From the NCBI GenBank assembly GCA_900319405.1, contig ONOH01000001.1, positions 1-64,000 on the forward strand: a stretch of DNA of 64,000 nucleotides, read 5' to 3'. The DNA is from an uncultured Bacteroidales bacterium. GTDB taxonomy: Bacteria; Bacteroidota; Bacteroidia; Bacteroidales; UBA932. Shown one piece after another: positions 7,170 to 15,466 of the stretch. The position numbers were made by a program, and so were the translations under genes. The first letter of the stretch is position 1, and each line of letters starts with the position of its first letter. The notes beneath the pieces are model-generated. The model saw nothing but the letters and a program-made list of their open reading frames with translations. It was not told the DNA's origin and did not search any database.

Positions 7170-8273
7170 ATGAGAAAAGATTCTAAATCAATGAGCTCTT
7201 CACCTGTGGGAGTGCAGGTGAAGGCCAACCAGATTGCCAATGGTAATCTCAATCACGCCGGCCTTCTGTCTATCAAGGCCGCTAATGAGTGGATCCAGGA
7301 GAGCATGAAAACTCCTGATCCCAAGATGTACTTCTATGACCTCATTGTAGAGTATGAAAACACTGTGATTTTCGCGGCGAGCAATGTGGGTAAATCTATT
7401 CTGGCTGTCCAGATTGCAGAGGACATTGCCAGGGCTGAGAAGGTTCTCTATGTGGATCTTGAACTCTCTTCCAAGCAGTTCCAGATGCGCTATAGCGATG
7501 CGCGTACTGGTAAGATGCATACCTTCCCCGCAAACTTTTCACGTGCTGAGATTGACCCTGAACTTATGATGGGGGCTAATCTAGAACAGGAGATTCTTGA
7601 CTCCATTGAGGCAGCGGCTAAGAAGGGGACCAGGTTCTTTGTGATTGATAACATTACCTTCATTTGCAATGGTGCCGAGAGTGGTATTAAGGCTGGAAAC
7701 TTTATGAAGCAGCTTGTACGCCTCAAGAAGAGATACAACTTGACCACCATTGTGATTGCTCACACGCCCAAGCGCCGCAATTGGAAACCTATCACCCAGA
7801 ACGACCTGGCCGGGAGCGCCAAGCTTATCAACTTTTTTGATGCGGGAATTGCATTGGCCCGAAGCGCCCATGACAACAACCTTCGCTACCTCAAGCAGGT
7901 GAAGGTACGTACTGGTGAATTCCAGTTTGATTCAGAGAACGTCCTTGTTATGGAGGTGAATAAGGATGATGGCTACCTCAAGTTTGATGTGATGGGGTGT
8001 GCCCGTGAAGATGAGCATCTCAACAAACTGGATGGAGATGAGGTTGCCAATGAAATCATGGAGCTTCTTATGATGCAGCGCAACGGTATGTCTATCCGCC
8101 AGATTGCAGAAGAAAAGTGCATGTCCAAGAGCACTGTTCAGAGGCGTCTTGATAATGCAAAGAAATCTAACATCACCCTCCCTGAAGATGCTGTCCCGGC
8201 TACTTCAACTAACCCTGTCCCGGGACAGTTGGGACAGGTGAATCACGTGGGTCAATCTGAACAGGCCGCTTAA
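7170..8273 (+). CDS. RecA/RepA-like (AAA_25) ATPase with C-terminal HTH, 367 aa
   Basis: A RecA-fold nucleotide-binding core: Walker A at residues 69-76 (AASNVGKS, with Ala where Gly is usual), Walker B at about 155-160 (RFFVID), and a sensor strand IVIAHTPK at 194-201. That order is typical of RepA/AAA_25 hexameric helicase-type ATPases of plasmids and phages. Residues 305-331 form a helix-turn-helix (SIRQIAEEKCMSKSTVQRRL), and the tail is Pro/Gln-rich. The likely role is replication or maintenance of an element: loading or remodelling DNA using ATP, with the HTH giving site recognition. Neighbours on both sides are close and co-directional, indicating one operon. The first Walker A glycine is substituted but the GKS is intact, so activity is expected. 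Confidence 0.75.
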   Translation: MRKDSKSMSSSPVGVQVKANQIANGNLNHAGLLSIKAANEWIQESMKTPDPKMYFYDLIVEYENTVIFAASNVGKSILAVQIAEDIARAEKVLYVDLELSSKQFQMRYSDARTGKMHTFPANFSRAEIDPELMMGANLEQEILDSIEAAAKKGTRFFVIDNITFICNGAESGIKAGNFMKQLVRLKKRYNLTTIVIAHTPKRRNWKPITQNDLAGSAKLINFFDAGIALARSAHDNNLRYLKQVKVRTGEFQFDSENVLVMEVNKDDGYLKFDVMGCAREDEHLNKLDGDEVANEIMELLMMQRNGMSIRQIAEEKCMSKSTVQRRLDNAKKSNITLPEDAVPATSTNPVPGQLGQVNHVGQSEQAA

Positions 8274-8280
8274 TAAATCT

Positions 8281-9477
8281 ATGTTTAACCAAATAAATAT
8301 TCAAAGAATGACAGAATCATTAGTAAAGGCCGAAAAGGCCCAGCCTGCTAACTATGCAGGAATGAACTACGAGGGTCTTTGCAACTATGTAAAGACCCAG
8401 ATTGACCTTGAGACCAAAAAACAGGTGGGGATGCAGGTAATGACCCATTCTTATGTAATGGCAATGCGTGAACTGGCAAAGGATGAGGAGATTGTATACT
8501 GCTTTATGAATGAAATGCTTATGGGGCAGTCACCTATTATCCCCAAGTCTAAGACTATTAATGTGGATGATCAGACGCCCATTACAGATGAGGTTAAGTC
8601 TATTGATGCTCCGTCATTGAAAACCACTCGTATGACGGAGGAGGATCTTGTTAAGCTCGCAATAGAAACCGTAAAGGGACTGCCTGTTCCTGATGGTATC
8701 GACTCAAATTACTCGTATTTTGCGAATTACGTCTTCAAAAGAATCAATGGGGAATTAATCCTTGATAAAACTGGTGGCTGGAATGAGGAGTTGAGAGGGC
8801 TGGAAAACCTGAAGACGATTGAGCGTATGCGCATGGAGGATCGCTATAAAAATGTGAAAACAGTAGTGGTAGGAGATTATTATGTTTACCTTATTTCCAG
8901 GGGGAAATTACAGGTGACCCATTTCAATAAGACAGATGGTGTAGAACCGTATGTGTTGGATTACTCGAAGGTTCCTGCGGAAGTAATAAAAATGCAGGAC
9001 GAAGCAAAGTATTGGGAGTCTTTTATGGCCTCCTTGCCCGAGAATACTAATTATGAATCCAAAGAGAATGAAGAAGGGGCAGATGCTCTCTGGGAGGAGC
9101 CTGCCTCCGGGGATTCAGGTTCTCTTCAGGAAAAGGATGTGGTGTCAGAGGAACAACGTCTGATTGAGAAGGCCGTTGAAATGGCAAAGTCTAGAGGGGT
9201 GGGTATGATGACTGATGGTAATGCTCCTTATTTTGTCCAGGATGAATTCAATGTCACTGAAGCAGGTGAGCTTGAGCGTGCAATCAGACCTTTCAGCAGA
9301 AATATCCGCCTTGATGAATTGGACTCCTTTAAGGAAAGCCACAGGAAGCGTGCCCAGACCTACAAAGCTTCTTATGTTTCCTGCGCCGATGATTATACCG
9401 CCTACATTATTGATGAAGGGAAAACAGTTTGTGTGTTCTACTACAACACCAAAGGCCTGGCAGCAACGGCTAAATAG
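8281..9477 (+). CDS. Hypothetical protein, 398 aa, last gene of the island operon
   Basis: Not recognised. It begins with a helical segment (residues 1-75, with MRELAKDEEIVYCFMNEML). Next comes a repeated-looking pattern: two segments share a theme of an alpha-helical E-x-L-V/I-x-K-A-[IV]-E-[TM] stretch (residues about 118-135 and about 292-305), each followed by a beta-containing region ending in a Tyr-rich strand (VVVGDYYVYLISRGKLQVTHFN; ADDYTAYIIDEGKTVCVFYYN). This suggests an internal duplication of a roughly 100-residue domain joined by an acidic linker (residues 250-290). No signal peptide. It follows the ATPase by 7 nt and probably works with it. Confidence 0.6.
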   Translation: MFNQINIQRMTESLVKAEKAQPANYAGMNYEGLCNYVKTQIDLETKKQVGMQVMTHSYVMAMRELAKDEEIVYCFMNEMLMGQSPIIPKSKTINVDDQTPITDEVKSIDAPSLKTTRMTEEDLVKLAIETVKGLPVPDGIDSNYSYFANYVFKRINGELILDKTGGWNEELRGLENLKTIERMRMEDRYKNVKTVVVGDYYVYLISRGKLQVTHFNKTDGVEPYVLDYSKVPAEVIKMQDEAKYWESFMASLPENTNYESKENEEGADALWEEPASGDSGSLQEKDVVSEEQRLIEKAVEMAKSRGVGMMTDGNAPYFVQDEFNVTEAGELERAIRPFSRNIRLDELDSFKESHRKRAQTYKASYVSCADDYTAYIIDEGKTVCVFYYNTKGLAATAK

Positions 9478-9552
9478 GTCATTGAAAAACAGGCGTCACC
9501 TGCCAAGACAACTCTCTCAAAGTGTCCAAAAGGTGACCAAATTTGGGGATAT

Positions 9553-9606
9553 AAAAAAATTGGGTTTTGTTTAGTGCTGATTTTCAGCATTATACAAAAC
9601 CCAATT
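9553..9606 (-). terminator. Intrinsic terminator of tRNA-Leu (minus strand)
   Basis: Long inverted repeat: ATTGGGTTTTGT (9559-9570) pairs with ACAAAACCCAAT (9594-9605), with an inner GCTGA/TCAGC stem. On the minus strand it is followed by seven T residues (9552-9558 read as A on plus). It begins 2 nt after the tRNA 3' end and may also stop plus-strand transcription from the island operon. Confidence 0.85.
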
Positions 9607-9607
9607 G

Positions 9608-9692
9608 TGCCCAGAGCGGGAATCGAACCCGCACGTCTTTAAGGGACACTGGATTTTGAGTCCAGCGCGTCTACCAATTCCGCCATCCGGGC
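9608..9692 (-). tRNA. tRNA-Leu (anticodon CAA)
   Basis: An 85-nt class II tRNA. The acceptor stem GCCCGGA/TCTGGGC pairs with one G-U; discriminator A at 9608; CCA is not encoded. The D-loop contains TTGGTAGACGCG. The anticodon stem-loop has loop CTCAAAA, giving anticodon CAA (reads UUG). The long variable arm (TGTCCCTTAAAGACG region) and T-loop GGTTCGATTCC are standard for leucine tRNA. Its 3' end faces the accessory island, a common integration position. Confidence 0.95.
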
Positions 9693-9741
9693 AGGGGACG
9701 GGCCGATGGAGGCCTCGGCGTCTTTGGAAAAGACAGGATTG

Positions 9742-9772
9742 CAAATTTAGGGCAAATTCAGGGAACTGCCAA
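9742..9772 (-). promoter_or_regulatory. Promoter of tRNA-Leu
   Basis: On the minus strand TTG (9772-9770) is followed after 20 nt by TAAATTTG (9749-9742), the -33/-7 pattern of Bacteroidetes, 49 nt before the tRNA 5' end. Confidence 0.65.
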
Positions 9773-9782
9773 ATTTTTCCGT

Positions 9783-9790
9783 TATCTTTG
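9783..9790 (+). promoter_or_regulatory. -7 box (TATCTTTG) of the aro operon
   Basis: TATCTTTG ends 6 nt before the aroB ATG at 9797, predicting a leaderless or nearly leaderless mRNA. No clear TTG lies at the -33 position. Confidence 0.6.
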
Positions 9791-9796
9791 TAGTCT

Positions 9797-10906
9797 ATGG
9801 CAAATGACATCTGCATACGGAAAAGCCTGGCGGAATCGGGACTTCTGCTCTCCGGCGAGAAGGAAGTTTTCGTAATCTATGACGAAAACCTGTTCTGGGT
9901 GGCGCAGGAGGTGATTTCTTCGCTGCGGGAAGCCTGCGGCGAGGCGGCCGTGCGCGGCTGCATCGGCCTGGAAACGTCGGAGGAGGGGAAGACCATGGAA
10001 ACGGTGCTGGCCCTTGAGCGTCAACTCCTTGAGGCCGATGCCACCCGCGGCGCACTCCTTGTGGCCGTTGGTGGTGGCATTACCACGGACATGGTGGGCT
10101 TCACGGCTGCCATCTTTAAGCGCGGCATCCGCTATGCCAACATCCCGACCACCCTCCTGGCGATGGTGGACGCGGCCATCGGCGGAAAAACCGGGGTCAA
10201 CCTGGACGGTTACAAGAATATGCTGGGTGCCTTCCGCATGCCGGAATTCACACTGGTGTGCCCGCAGGTGCTGCAAACCCTCCCGGAGCGGGAATGCAAG
10301 GCCGGCCTGGCCGAGATGCTGAAAACCTTCCTCCTGGCCGATGGCGCCCTGTACAGGGAGGCGGTAAAACTTTTCTCCGCCGCTCCGTGTGCAAATCCCG
10401 CCCTTTTTGCTCACGGAGAGGGGAAAACCACGCGCCCGTGTGCAAAACCGGCCCTTTTTGCTCACGGAGAGGCGGAGTTTATCGGCCGGGCGGCGGAAAT
10501 CAAGGCGGCCATCGTGCAAAGGGACCCGCTGGAGCACGGTGAGCGGGCCAAACTGAACCTGGGCCATACCTTCGGCCACGCCATTGAGCACACGGCCCGG
10601 GAAAAGGGGGCCGACATCTCCCATGGGGAGGCGGTAGCCATGGGCATCCTCCTCGCCGCCCGGGTGTCGGAAGGAGCCGGTATCGCTTCCGGAGGCCTGA
10701 CAAGCGAACTGACCCGGGATTTTTCCGCCGTGGGCCTTCCCACGCAGTGCCCGTATCCGTTGCAGGACCTGGTGGCTGCCATGCACAAAGACAAGAAAGC
10801 CATCGGCCGCCAGGTGTTGTTTGTCCTTCCCCAGACCCCCGGGAAAGTTGTCCTGAAAGAAATGACCCCCGAACAAGCCTATGATTGTTACCTCGCTGCA
10901 GAATAA
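9797..10906 (+). CDS. aroB: 3-dehydroquinate synthase (AroB), with an in-frame palindromic insertion
   Basis: Catalyses DAHP to 3-dehydroquinate, step two of the shikimate pathway, in the cytoplasm with NAD+ and a divalent metal. The signatures are GGGITTDMVGFTAA (residues 92-105), IPTTLLAMVDAAIGGKTGVN (116-135) and LNLGHTFGHAIEH (253-265), which carries metal-binding His; HGE at 276-278 follows. Length 369 is a little longer than usual because residues about 196-225 hold two near-identical units (PCANPALFAHGE and PCAKPALFAHGE) from a tandem palindromic DNA repeat (10385-10471). The insertion replaces the short loop before EFIGRAAEIKA and leaves catalytic residues intact. First gene of aroB-aroDA-aroC; its 3' end overlaps the next gene by 26 nt. 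Confidence 0.93.
   Translation: MANDICIRKSLAESGLLLSGEKEVFVIYDENLFWVAQEVISSLREACGEAAVRGCIGLETSEEGKTMETVLALERQLLEADATRGALLVAVGGGITTDMVGFTAAIFKRGIRYANIPTTLLAMVDAAIGGKTGVNLDGYKNMLGAFRMPEFTLVCPQVLQTLPERECKAGLAEMLKTFLLADGALYREAVKLFSAAPCANPALFAHGEGKTTRPCAKPALFAHGEAEFIGRAAEIKAAIVQRDPLEHGERAKLNLGHTFGHAIEHTAREKGADISHGEAVAMGILLAARVSEGAGIASGGLTSELTRDFSAVGLPTQCPYPLQDLVAAMHKDKKAIGRQVLFVLPQTPGKVVLKEMTPEQAYDCYLAAE
10385..10471. repeat. Tandem palindromic repeat inside aroB (two 36-nt copies, 51-nt period)
   Basis: Copy 1 at 10385-10420 and copy 2 at 10436-10471 start CCGTGTGCAAA and end TTTTTGCTCACGGAGAG. Each copy is itself an imperfect inverted repeat (CCGTGTGCAAA against TTTGCTCACGG). The period of 51 nt is 17 codons, so the frame is kept. 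Confidence 0.85.
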
Positions 10907-12902
10907 GGAACTGAATGAAATCCAGGAGCTTCTGGAAGGCGGAGCCATCGAGATGGCGGAGATTCGCCTGGACCGCTGCGCTCTGGAGGAAGAAGAGATA
11001 GAAGAACTGTTCTCCGGATCCGACGTTCCCCTCATCGCCACCTGCCGGATGGCCGAGGAGTCACAGGCCCCGCAGCTGCTGGAACTGGCCATTCGGGCCG
11101 GCGCCAAATATGTGGATCTGGAGATGGAGGCCCCCGCCGCTGTGGGCCGCCGCATCCGCGAAGCCTGCCGGGAATATGGCACCGTGCTTATCCGCTCCTA
11201 TCACAATTTTGAGAACACCCCGCCCCTTCAGGTGCTTCAATCCCTTGTGGACCGCGCCCGCCAGTTTGGCGGAGAAGTGGTGAAAATGGTTACCACGGCC
11301 ACCTCCGAGGCCGATAACGAAACACTCAGGGCCCTCTATAAAAACGCCGCTCCCGGCACGCTGGTCGCCTTCTGCATGGGAGAAAAAGGCAGTGCTTCCC
11401 GCCTGGAAGCCTTGAAGCAGGGAGCCCCCTTCACCTATGCCTGCCTGAGCGAAGAAGAGGCCACAGCCCCCGGACAGTGGACCACAAAAGCCATGCAGGA
11501 AGCCGTGTACGGCCGATACCGTTTCATCGAAGCCCGGAATCTTCCGATGCCCGCCTCCAAGAGTTTTGCCCAGCGGGCCATCATCGCCGCGGCGCTCGCG
11601 GAAGGCACCTCGCAGCTTTCCGCTTATTCGCCCTGCGGAGACAACGAAAGTGCCATCCGTGCCGCCCGGTCCCTGGGTGCCAGGGTGGAGGTGGAGGGGC
11701 GCCTCCTCACGGTCACGGGCATCGGCGCAGCGGAAGGCAGCCTTACCCTCGGACAAATCCACACCGGAGAATCGGGCTTCCTCACCCGTCTGATGATTCC
11801 CCTCCTGTCGGTCTTGAGCACCGGCCCCGTGCGCGTGACGGGAGAAAAAACCCTTCTGAACCGTCCCCTGGCAGACGCCCACGACATAATGGCCGCCTAC
11901 GGAGTAAGACTCTATCCGGAAACGCCCGCCGCAGCCGGGAGCGAAGGGAGAAAGAACGACTGCTATCTGCCGCTGGAAGTGGCCGGCCCCCTCATCCCCG
12001 GCCGGGCCGATGTCTCCGGAAAGGGAGGTTCCCAGCTTCTGTCCGGCCTCCTCGCCGCCCTGCCCCTGTGCCGGGACAAATCCGTCCTTTACGTGCATGA
12101 CCCCCGCAGCATCCCCTACCTCTTCATCACGGTGGACGTACTCAAGAAATTCGGCATCCGGATGGGCTCGGAGATGGAGGGCGGGGAAGATTTCCTGGAG
12201 ACCCAGGACTGGAGCCTCTGCACCGGCGTGAATTTCCGCATAAAGGGCAATCAACGCTATCAGGCGGCCGATTTTGCCATCGAGGCCGATTGGTCCGGAG
12301 CCGCCCCGTTCCTGGTGGCCGGCGCCATTTTCGGGGATGTGGAAGTGACGGGGCTGGACACCCGGTCCCTGCAGGCCGACATCTCTATTATGGACATCCT
12401 GATGGAGGCCGGGGCCAGCATGTCCCAGCTGGACGGGCCGGACGGCCCCATCCATGTCCGGCGCGCACCGCTGAGCCCCTTCCGGACCGACCTCAACAAC
12501 TGCCCGGACCTCTTCCCCATGGTGGCCGTCCTGGCGGCTTTCTGCCCCGGAGAAAGCCATATCCTGGGCGTGGAGCGCCTGCGCCACAAGGAGACGGACC
12601 GCGCCGCCGCCATAGAGAGGATGCTGCGGCAGATGGGCGTTCCGGTGCAGACAGAGCAAGACGAAATGACCATTTCCGGGATGGGGCTCACGCAGCGCCT
12701 GGCTACCGGCCGCCTGCTGAAGGGTGGCGAATACCCTTCTTATGGAGACCACCGCATGGTGATGGCCCTGAAGGTGGCCTCCCTCGGGGCCGATGCCCCC
12801 GTTGTCATTGACGACGTAGACTGCGTGGCCAAATCCTTCCCCCATTTTAACGAAATGTTTTCCGTTATGACCGGCATCGACCGGTCATCCCCAATCCAAT
12901 AG
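10881..12902 (+). CDS. aroDA: Bifunctional 3-dehydroquinate dehydratase (type I) / EPSP synthase fusion
   Basis: Residues 1-210 are a type I 3-dehydroquinate dehydratase: EIRLD at 27-31, catalytic His in RSYHNFE (H108), Schiff-base Lys in GEVVKMVTTA (K135). Residues about 212-673 are 5-enolpyruvylshikimate-3-phosphate synthase. They show LPMPASKSFAQRA with the substrate Lys (K227), GESGFLTRLMIPLL at the site of the usual GNAGT phosphate loop, LNNCPDLFPMVAVLAA, GVERLRHKETDR and YGDHRMVMALKVA. The fusion joins pathway steps 3 and 6; shikimate dehydrogenase and kinase are not in this window. The ATG at 10881 overlaps aroB; aroC starts 3 nt after the stop. The altered phosphate loop could affect glyphosate affinity, but that is not shown by sequence. 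Confidence 0.92.
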   Translation: MIVTSLQNKELNEIQELLEGGAIEMAEIRLDRCALEEEEIEELFSGSDVPLIATCRMAEESQAPQLLELAIRAGAKYVDLEMEAPAAVGRRIREACREYGTVLIRSYHNFENTPPLQVLQSLVDRARQFGGEVVKMVTTATSEADNETLRALYKNAAPGTLVAFCMGEKGSASRLEALKQGAPFTYACLSEEEATAPGQWTTKAMQEAVYGRYRFIEARNLPMPASKSFAQRAIIAAALAEGTSQLSAYSPCGDNESAIRAARSLGARVEVEGRLLTVTGIGAAEGSLTLGQIHTGESGFLTRLMIPLLSVLSTGPVRVTGEKTLLNRPLADAHDIMAAYGVRLYPETPAAAGSEGRKNDCYLPLEVAGPLIPGRADVSGKGGSQLLSGLLAALPLCRDKSVLYVHDPRSIPYLFITVDVLKKFGIRMGSEMEGGEDFLETQDWSLCTGVNFRIKGNQRYQAADFAIEADWSGAAPFLVAGAIFGDVEVTGLDTRSLQADISIMDILMEAGASMSQLDGPDGPIHVRRAPLSPFRTDLNNCPDLFPMVAVLAAFCPGESHILGVERLRHKETDRAAAIERMLRQMGVPVQTEQDEMTISGMGLTQRLATGRLLKGGEYPSYGDHRMVMALKVASLGADAPVVIDDVDCVAKSFPHFNEMFSVMTGIDRSSPIQ

Positions 12903-12905
12903 ATT

Positions 12906-13976
12906 ATGAATACTTTCGGCAATAAATTCAGAATCAGTATTTTTGGAGAGTCTCACGGGCCCTGTATCGGCGTAACGCTGGACGGGGTGCTCCCCGGTAT
13001 TCCGCTCAGCGAAAAAGACTTCTCGGAAGACCTCGGCCGCCGCAAGGCCGGAGCCCTGGGCACCACGCCCCGCACCGAGGCCGACGTTCCCGAAATCGTC
13101 ACCGGCGTCTATCAGGGCCGGACTACCGGAGCACCGCTCACCATCCTTTTCCGTAACGAGAACACCCGCAGCGAGGATTACGAGTCGTTCCGCCGGCATC
13201 CCCGTCCCGGCCATGCCGACTTTACCGCCAACCTCAAGTTCGGTGGCTTCAACGACCTCCGCGGCGGCGGCCATTTCAGCGGCCGGATGACCCTGGGCGT
13301 GGTGGCAGCCGGCGTGGTGGCCAAAAAGATGCTGTATTTCGCACAGTTCCATGCCGCCCTTACGGAACTGGGCGGCCTCAAGGATCCTTCGGCCTGGAAA
13401 GGCGCACTGGAGGCGGCGCAGGCCGAGGGAGATTCCCTCGGAGGCGTGGTGGAATGCACGGTGGAGAACCTTCCCATCGGCCTGGGAGAGCCTTTCTGGA
13501 ACAGCGTCGAATCGCTGGTGTCGCATGCGATTTTTGCCATTCCGGGCGTGCGGGGCGTCGAATTCGGAGACGGATTTGCCGCTTCCCGTGTGAAGGGCTC
13601 CGAGCACATAGACCTTTTCCCGGTGCACAGCTGCCACCACGACGAGCCGGATCACGCCTGCTGCCACGGAGACCACGGTCAGGACCATGCGTGTCATTGC
13701 CATTCCGAACAGGACTGTCAATCTGAGCGCAGCGAAGAATCCCACCACTGCTGCGGCCGTCACAAGCGTCCCCAGCCGCCCGTGACCAACCACGCCGGCG
13801 GGGTGAACGGCGGCATCACCAACGGCAATCCGCTGGTGTTCCGCGTGGCCTTCAAACCCACGGCCAGCATCGCCAAGGCCGGCACCCCCGGCCGCCACGA
13901 CGTGTGTTTCGCCCTGCGCACCCCCGTCATCGTGGAGGCGATGGCCGCCATCGTCCTTGTAGATTTGGCACTTTAG
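12906..13976 (+). CDS. aroC: Chorismate synthase with a Cys/His-rich insertion
   Basis: Last enzyme of the shikimate pathway: EPSP to chorismate, using reduced FMN. Typical blocks: FGESHGPCIGVTLDG (13-27), RPGHADFTANLKFG (100-113), GGGHFSGRMT (120-129), GLGEPFWNSVESLVSHA (192-208), TNHAGGVNGGITNG (294-307). Between residues 241 and 290 (13626-13775) sits an insertion with about 8 Cys and 12 His, such as CHHDEPDHACCHGDHG, that also contains the repeat-encoded CQSERSEES. In ordinary chorismate synthases the FMN-loop runs straight from the GSE segment to TN-x-AGG. The C-terminus stops early (LVDLAL), lacking the usual tail. Length is normal only because of the insertion. Confidence 0.92.
   Translation: MNTFGNKFRISIFGESHGPCIGVTLDGVLPGIPLSEKDFSEDLGRRKAGALGTTPRTEADVPEIVTGVYQGRTTGAPLTILFRNENTRSEDYESFRRHPRPGHADFTANLKFGGFNDLRGGGHFSGRMTLGVVAAGVVAKKMLYFAQFHAALTELGGLKDPSAWKGALEAAQAEGDSLGGVVECTVENLPIGLGEPFWNSVESLVSHAIFAIPGVRGVEFGDGFAASRVKGSEHIDLFPVHSCHHDEPDHACCHGDHGQDHACHCHSEQDCQSERSEESHHCCGRHKRPQPPVTNHAGGVNGGITNGNPLVFRVAFKPTASIAKAGTPGRHDVCFALRTPVIVEAMAAIVLVDLAL
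13716..13741 (+). repeat. 26-bp HSERSEES repeat, copy in aroC
   Basis: It begins TGTCAATCTGAG and ends GCGAAGAATC; one difference (A for T at position 6) from the copies in ksgA and murB. It is read in the frame C-Q-S-E-R-S-E-E-S. Confidence 0.85.
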
Positions 13977-13979
13977 CCG

Positions 13980-13987
13980 TATCTTTG
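13980..13987 (+). promoter_or_regulatory. -7 box (TATCTTTG) of the suf operon
   Basis: TATCTTTG lies 3 nt after the aroC stop and 7 nt before the sufB ATG (13995). Confidence 0.65.
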
Positions 13988-13994
13988 CAATCCT

Positions 13995-15431
13995 ATGGCA
14001 GAAGATATCATCAAGGCGTTCACCTCCGGTGAGTACAAGGAGGGCTTTGTCACGGACGTGGAGCAGGAGTTCATCCCCAAGGGACTGAACGAGGACATTG
14101 TGCGCATGATATCGGCCCGGAAAGAAGAGCCGCAGTGGCTGCTGGACTTCCGGCTCGACGCCCTTCGCAAGTGGCAGGCCATGCCGCAGCCGGACTGGGC
14201 CCACCTGGACATGCCGGAAATCGACTACCAGGACATCATCTACTACGCCGCCCCCAAAAAAGACAAGGACCGCCCCAAGGAGATAGACCCCGCGCTGGCC
14301 GAGACCTTCGACAAACTGGGCATTCCCCTGCACGAACGGGACGTCCTGGCCGGCGTGGTGGCCGTGGATGCGGTCTTCGACTCGGTGTCCGTGACGACCA
14401 CCTTCCGCAAGACCCTCGCGGAAAAAGGCATCATCTTCTGCTCATTCTCGGAAGCCGTCAAGGAACATCCGGAGCTGGTGAGAAAGTACCTCGCCAGCGT
14501 GGTGCCGGCATCGGACAATTATTTCGCCGCCCTCAACAGCGCCGTTTTTTCCGACGGTTCCTTCTGCTACATTCCCAAGGGCGTCCGCTGCCCGATGGAG
14601 CTTTCGAGCTATTTCCGCATCAACGCCCGCGGCACCGGCCAGTTCGAGCGCACGCTCATCGTGGCCGATGAAGGCTCCTACGTCAGCTATATGGAAGGCT
14701 GCACCGCCCCGATGCGGGACGAGCAGCAGCTCCATGCCGCCGTGGTGGAAATCATCGTGGAAAAGGATGCCGATGTCAAATACTCCACCGTCCAGAACTG
14801 GTACCCCGGCGATGCCGACGGCAAGGGCGGTATCCTAAACCTGGTGACCAAGCGCGGCATCTGCAAGGGAAGCGGTTCGCACCTGAGCTGGACCCAGGTG
14901 GAAACGGGCAGCGCCATCACCTGGAAATACCCCTCCACCATCCTGAAAGGGGATTTCAGCAGCTCGGAGTTCTACTCGGTGGCCGTCACCAACAACCACC
15001 AGCAGGCCGATACCGGTACCAAGATGATCCACCTGGGCCGGGGCACCCGGAGCCGTATCGTGTCCAAGGGCATATCGGCCGGAGTGAGCCAGAACAGCTA
15101 CCGCGGCCTGGTGCAGATGAGCCGGAACGCCGAGCATGCCAAAAACTACAGCCAGTGCGACAGCCTGCTCATCGGCTCGCGCTGCGGCGCCCATACCTTC
15201 CCGGACATCCGCTCGCAGTGCCCCTCCGCCACGGTGGAGCACGAGGCCACCACGTCCAAAATCTCCGAAGACCAGCTCTTCTACTGCAACCAGCGGGGAA
15301 TCGGCCCGGAAGATGCCGTGGGCCTGATTGTGAACGGCTATGCCCGCGAGGTGCTTTCCCGCCTCCCCATGGAGTTTGCCGTGGAGGCCCAAAAACTGCT
15401 GCAGGTTTCCCTGGAAGGCTCCGTAGGCTAA
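13995..15431 (+). CDS. sufB: Fe-S cluster assembly scaffold subunit SufB
   Basis: SufB forms the SufBC2D complex that assembles Fe-S clusters in the cytoplasm. The protein is 478 aa, usual for the family. It carries the family blocks [18 protein letters not shown] (about 180-197), [16 protein letters not shown], the beta-helix core and [41 protein letters not shown] (split across 395-435). These include the conserved Cys in the CGA and region-C positions. It has its own -7 box 7 nt upstream and heads sufB-pnuC-sufC-sufD. No sufS or sufE/U lies in the window. Confidence 0.95.
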   Translation: MAEDIIKAFTSGEYKEGFVTDVEQEFIPKGLNEDIVRMISARKEEPQWLLDFRLDALRKWQAMPQPDWAHLDMPEIDYQDIIYYAAPKKDKDRPKEIDPALAETFDKLGIPLHERDVLAGVVAVDAVFDSVSVTTTFRKTLAEKGIIFCSFSEAVKEHPELVRKYLASVVPASDNYFAALNSAVFSDGSFCYIPKGVRCPMELSSYFRINARGTGQFERTLIVADEGSYVSYMEGCTAPMRDEQQLHAAVVEIIVEKDADVKYSTVQNWYPGDADGKGGILNLVTKRGICKGSGSHLSWTQVETGSAITWKYPSTILKGDFSSSEFYSVAVTNNHQQADTGTKMIHLGRGTRSRIVSKGISAGVSQNSYRGLVQMSRNAEHAKNYSQCDSLLIGSRCGAHTFPDIRSQCPSATVEHEATTSKISEDQLFYCNQRGIGPEDAVGLIVNGYAREVLSRLPMEFAVEAQKLLQVSLEGSVG

Positions 15432-15437
15432 CGATAA

Positions 15438-15463
15438 TGTCATTCTTAACGAAGTGAAGAATC
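15438..15463 (+). repeat. Degenerate HSERSEES-type repeat between sufB and pnuC
   Basis: It begins TGTCATTCTTAA and ends GTGAAGAATC: the same ends as the 26-bp repeat with changes in the middle. It fills most of the 35-nt gap before the pnuC ATG at 15467. Confidence 0.65.
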
Positions 15464-15466
15464 GCC

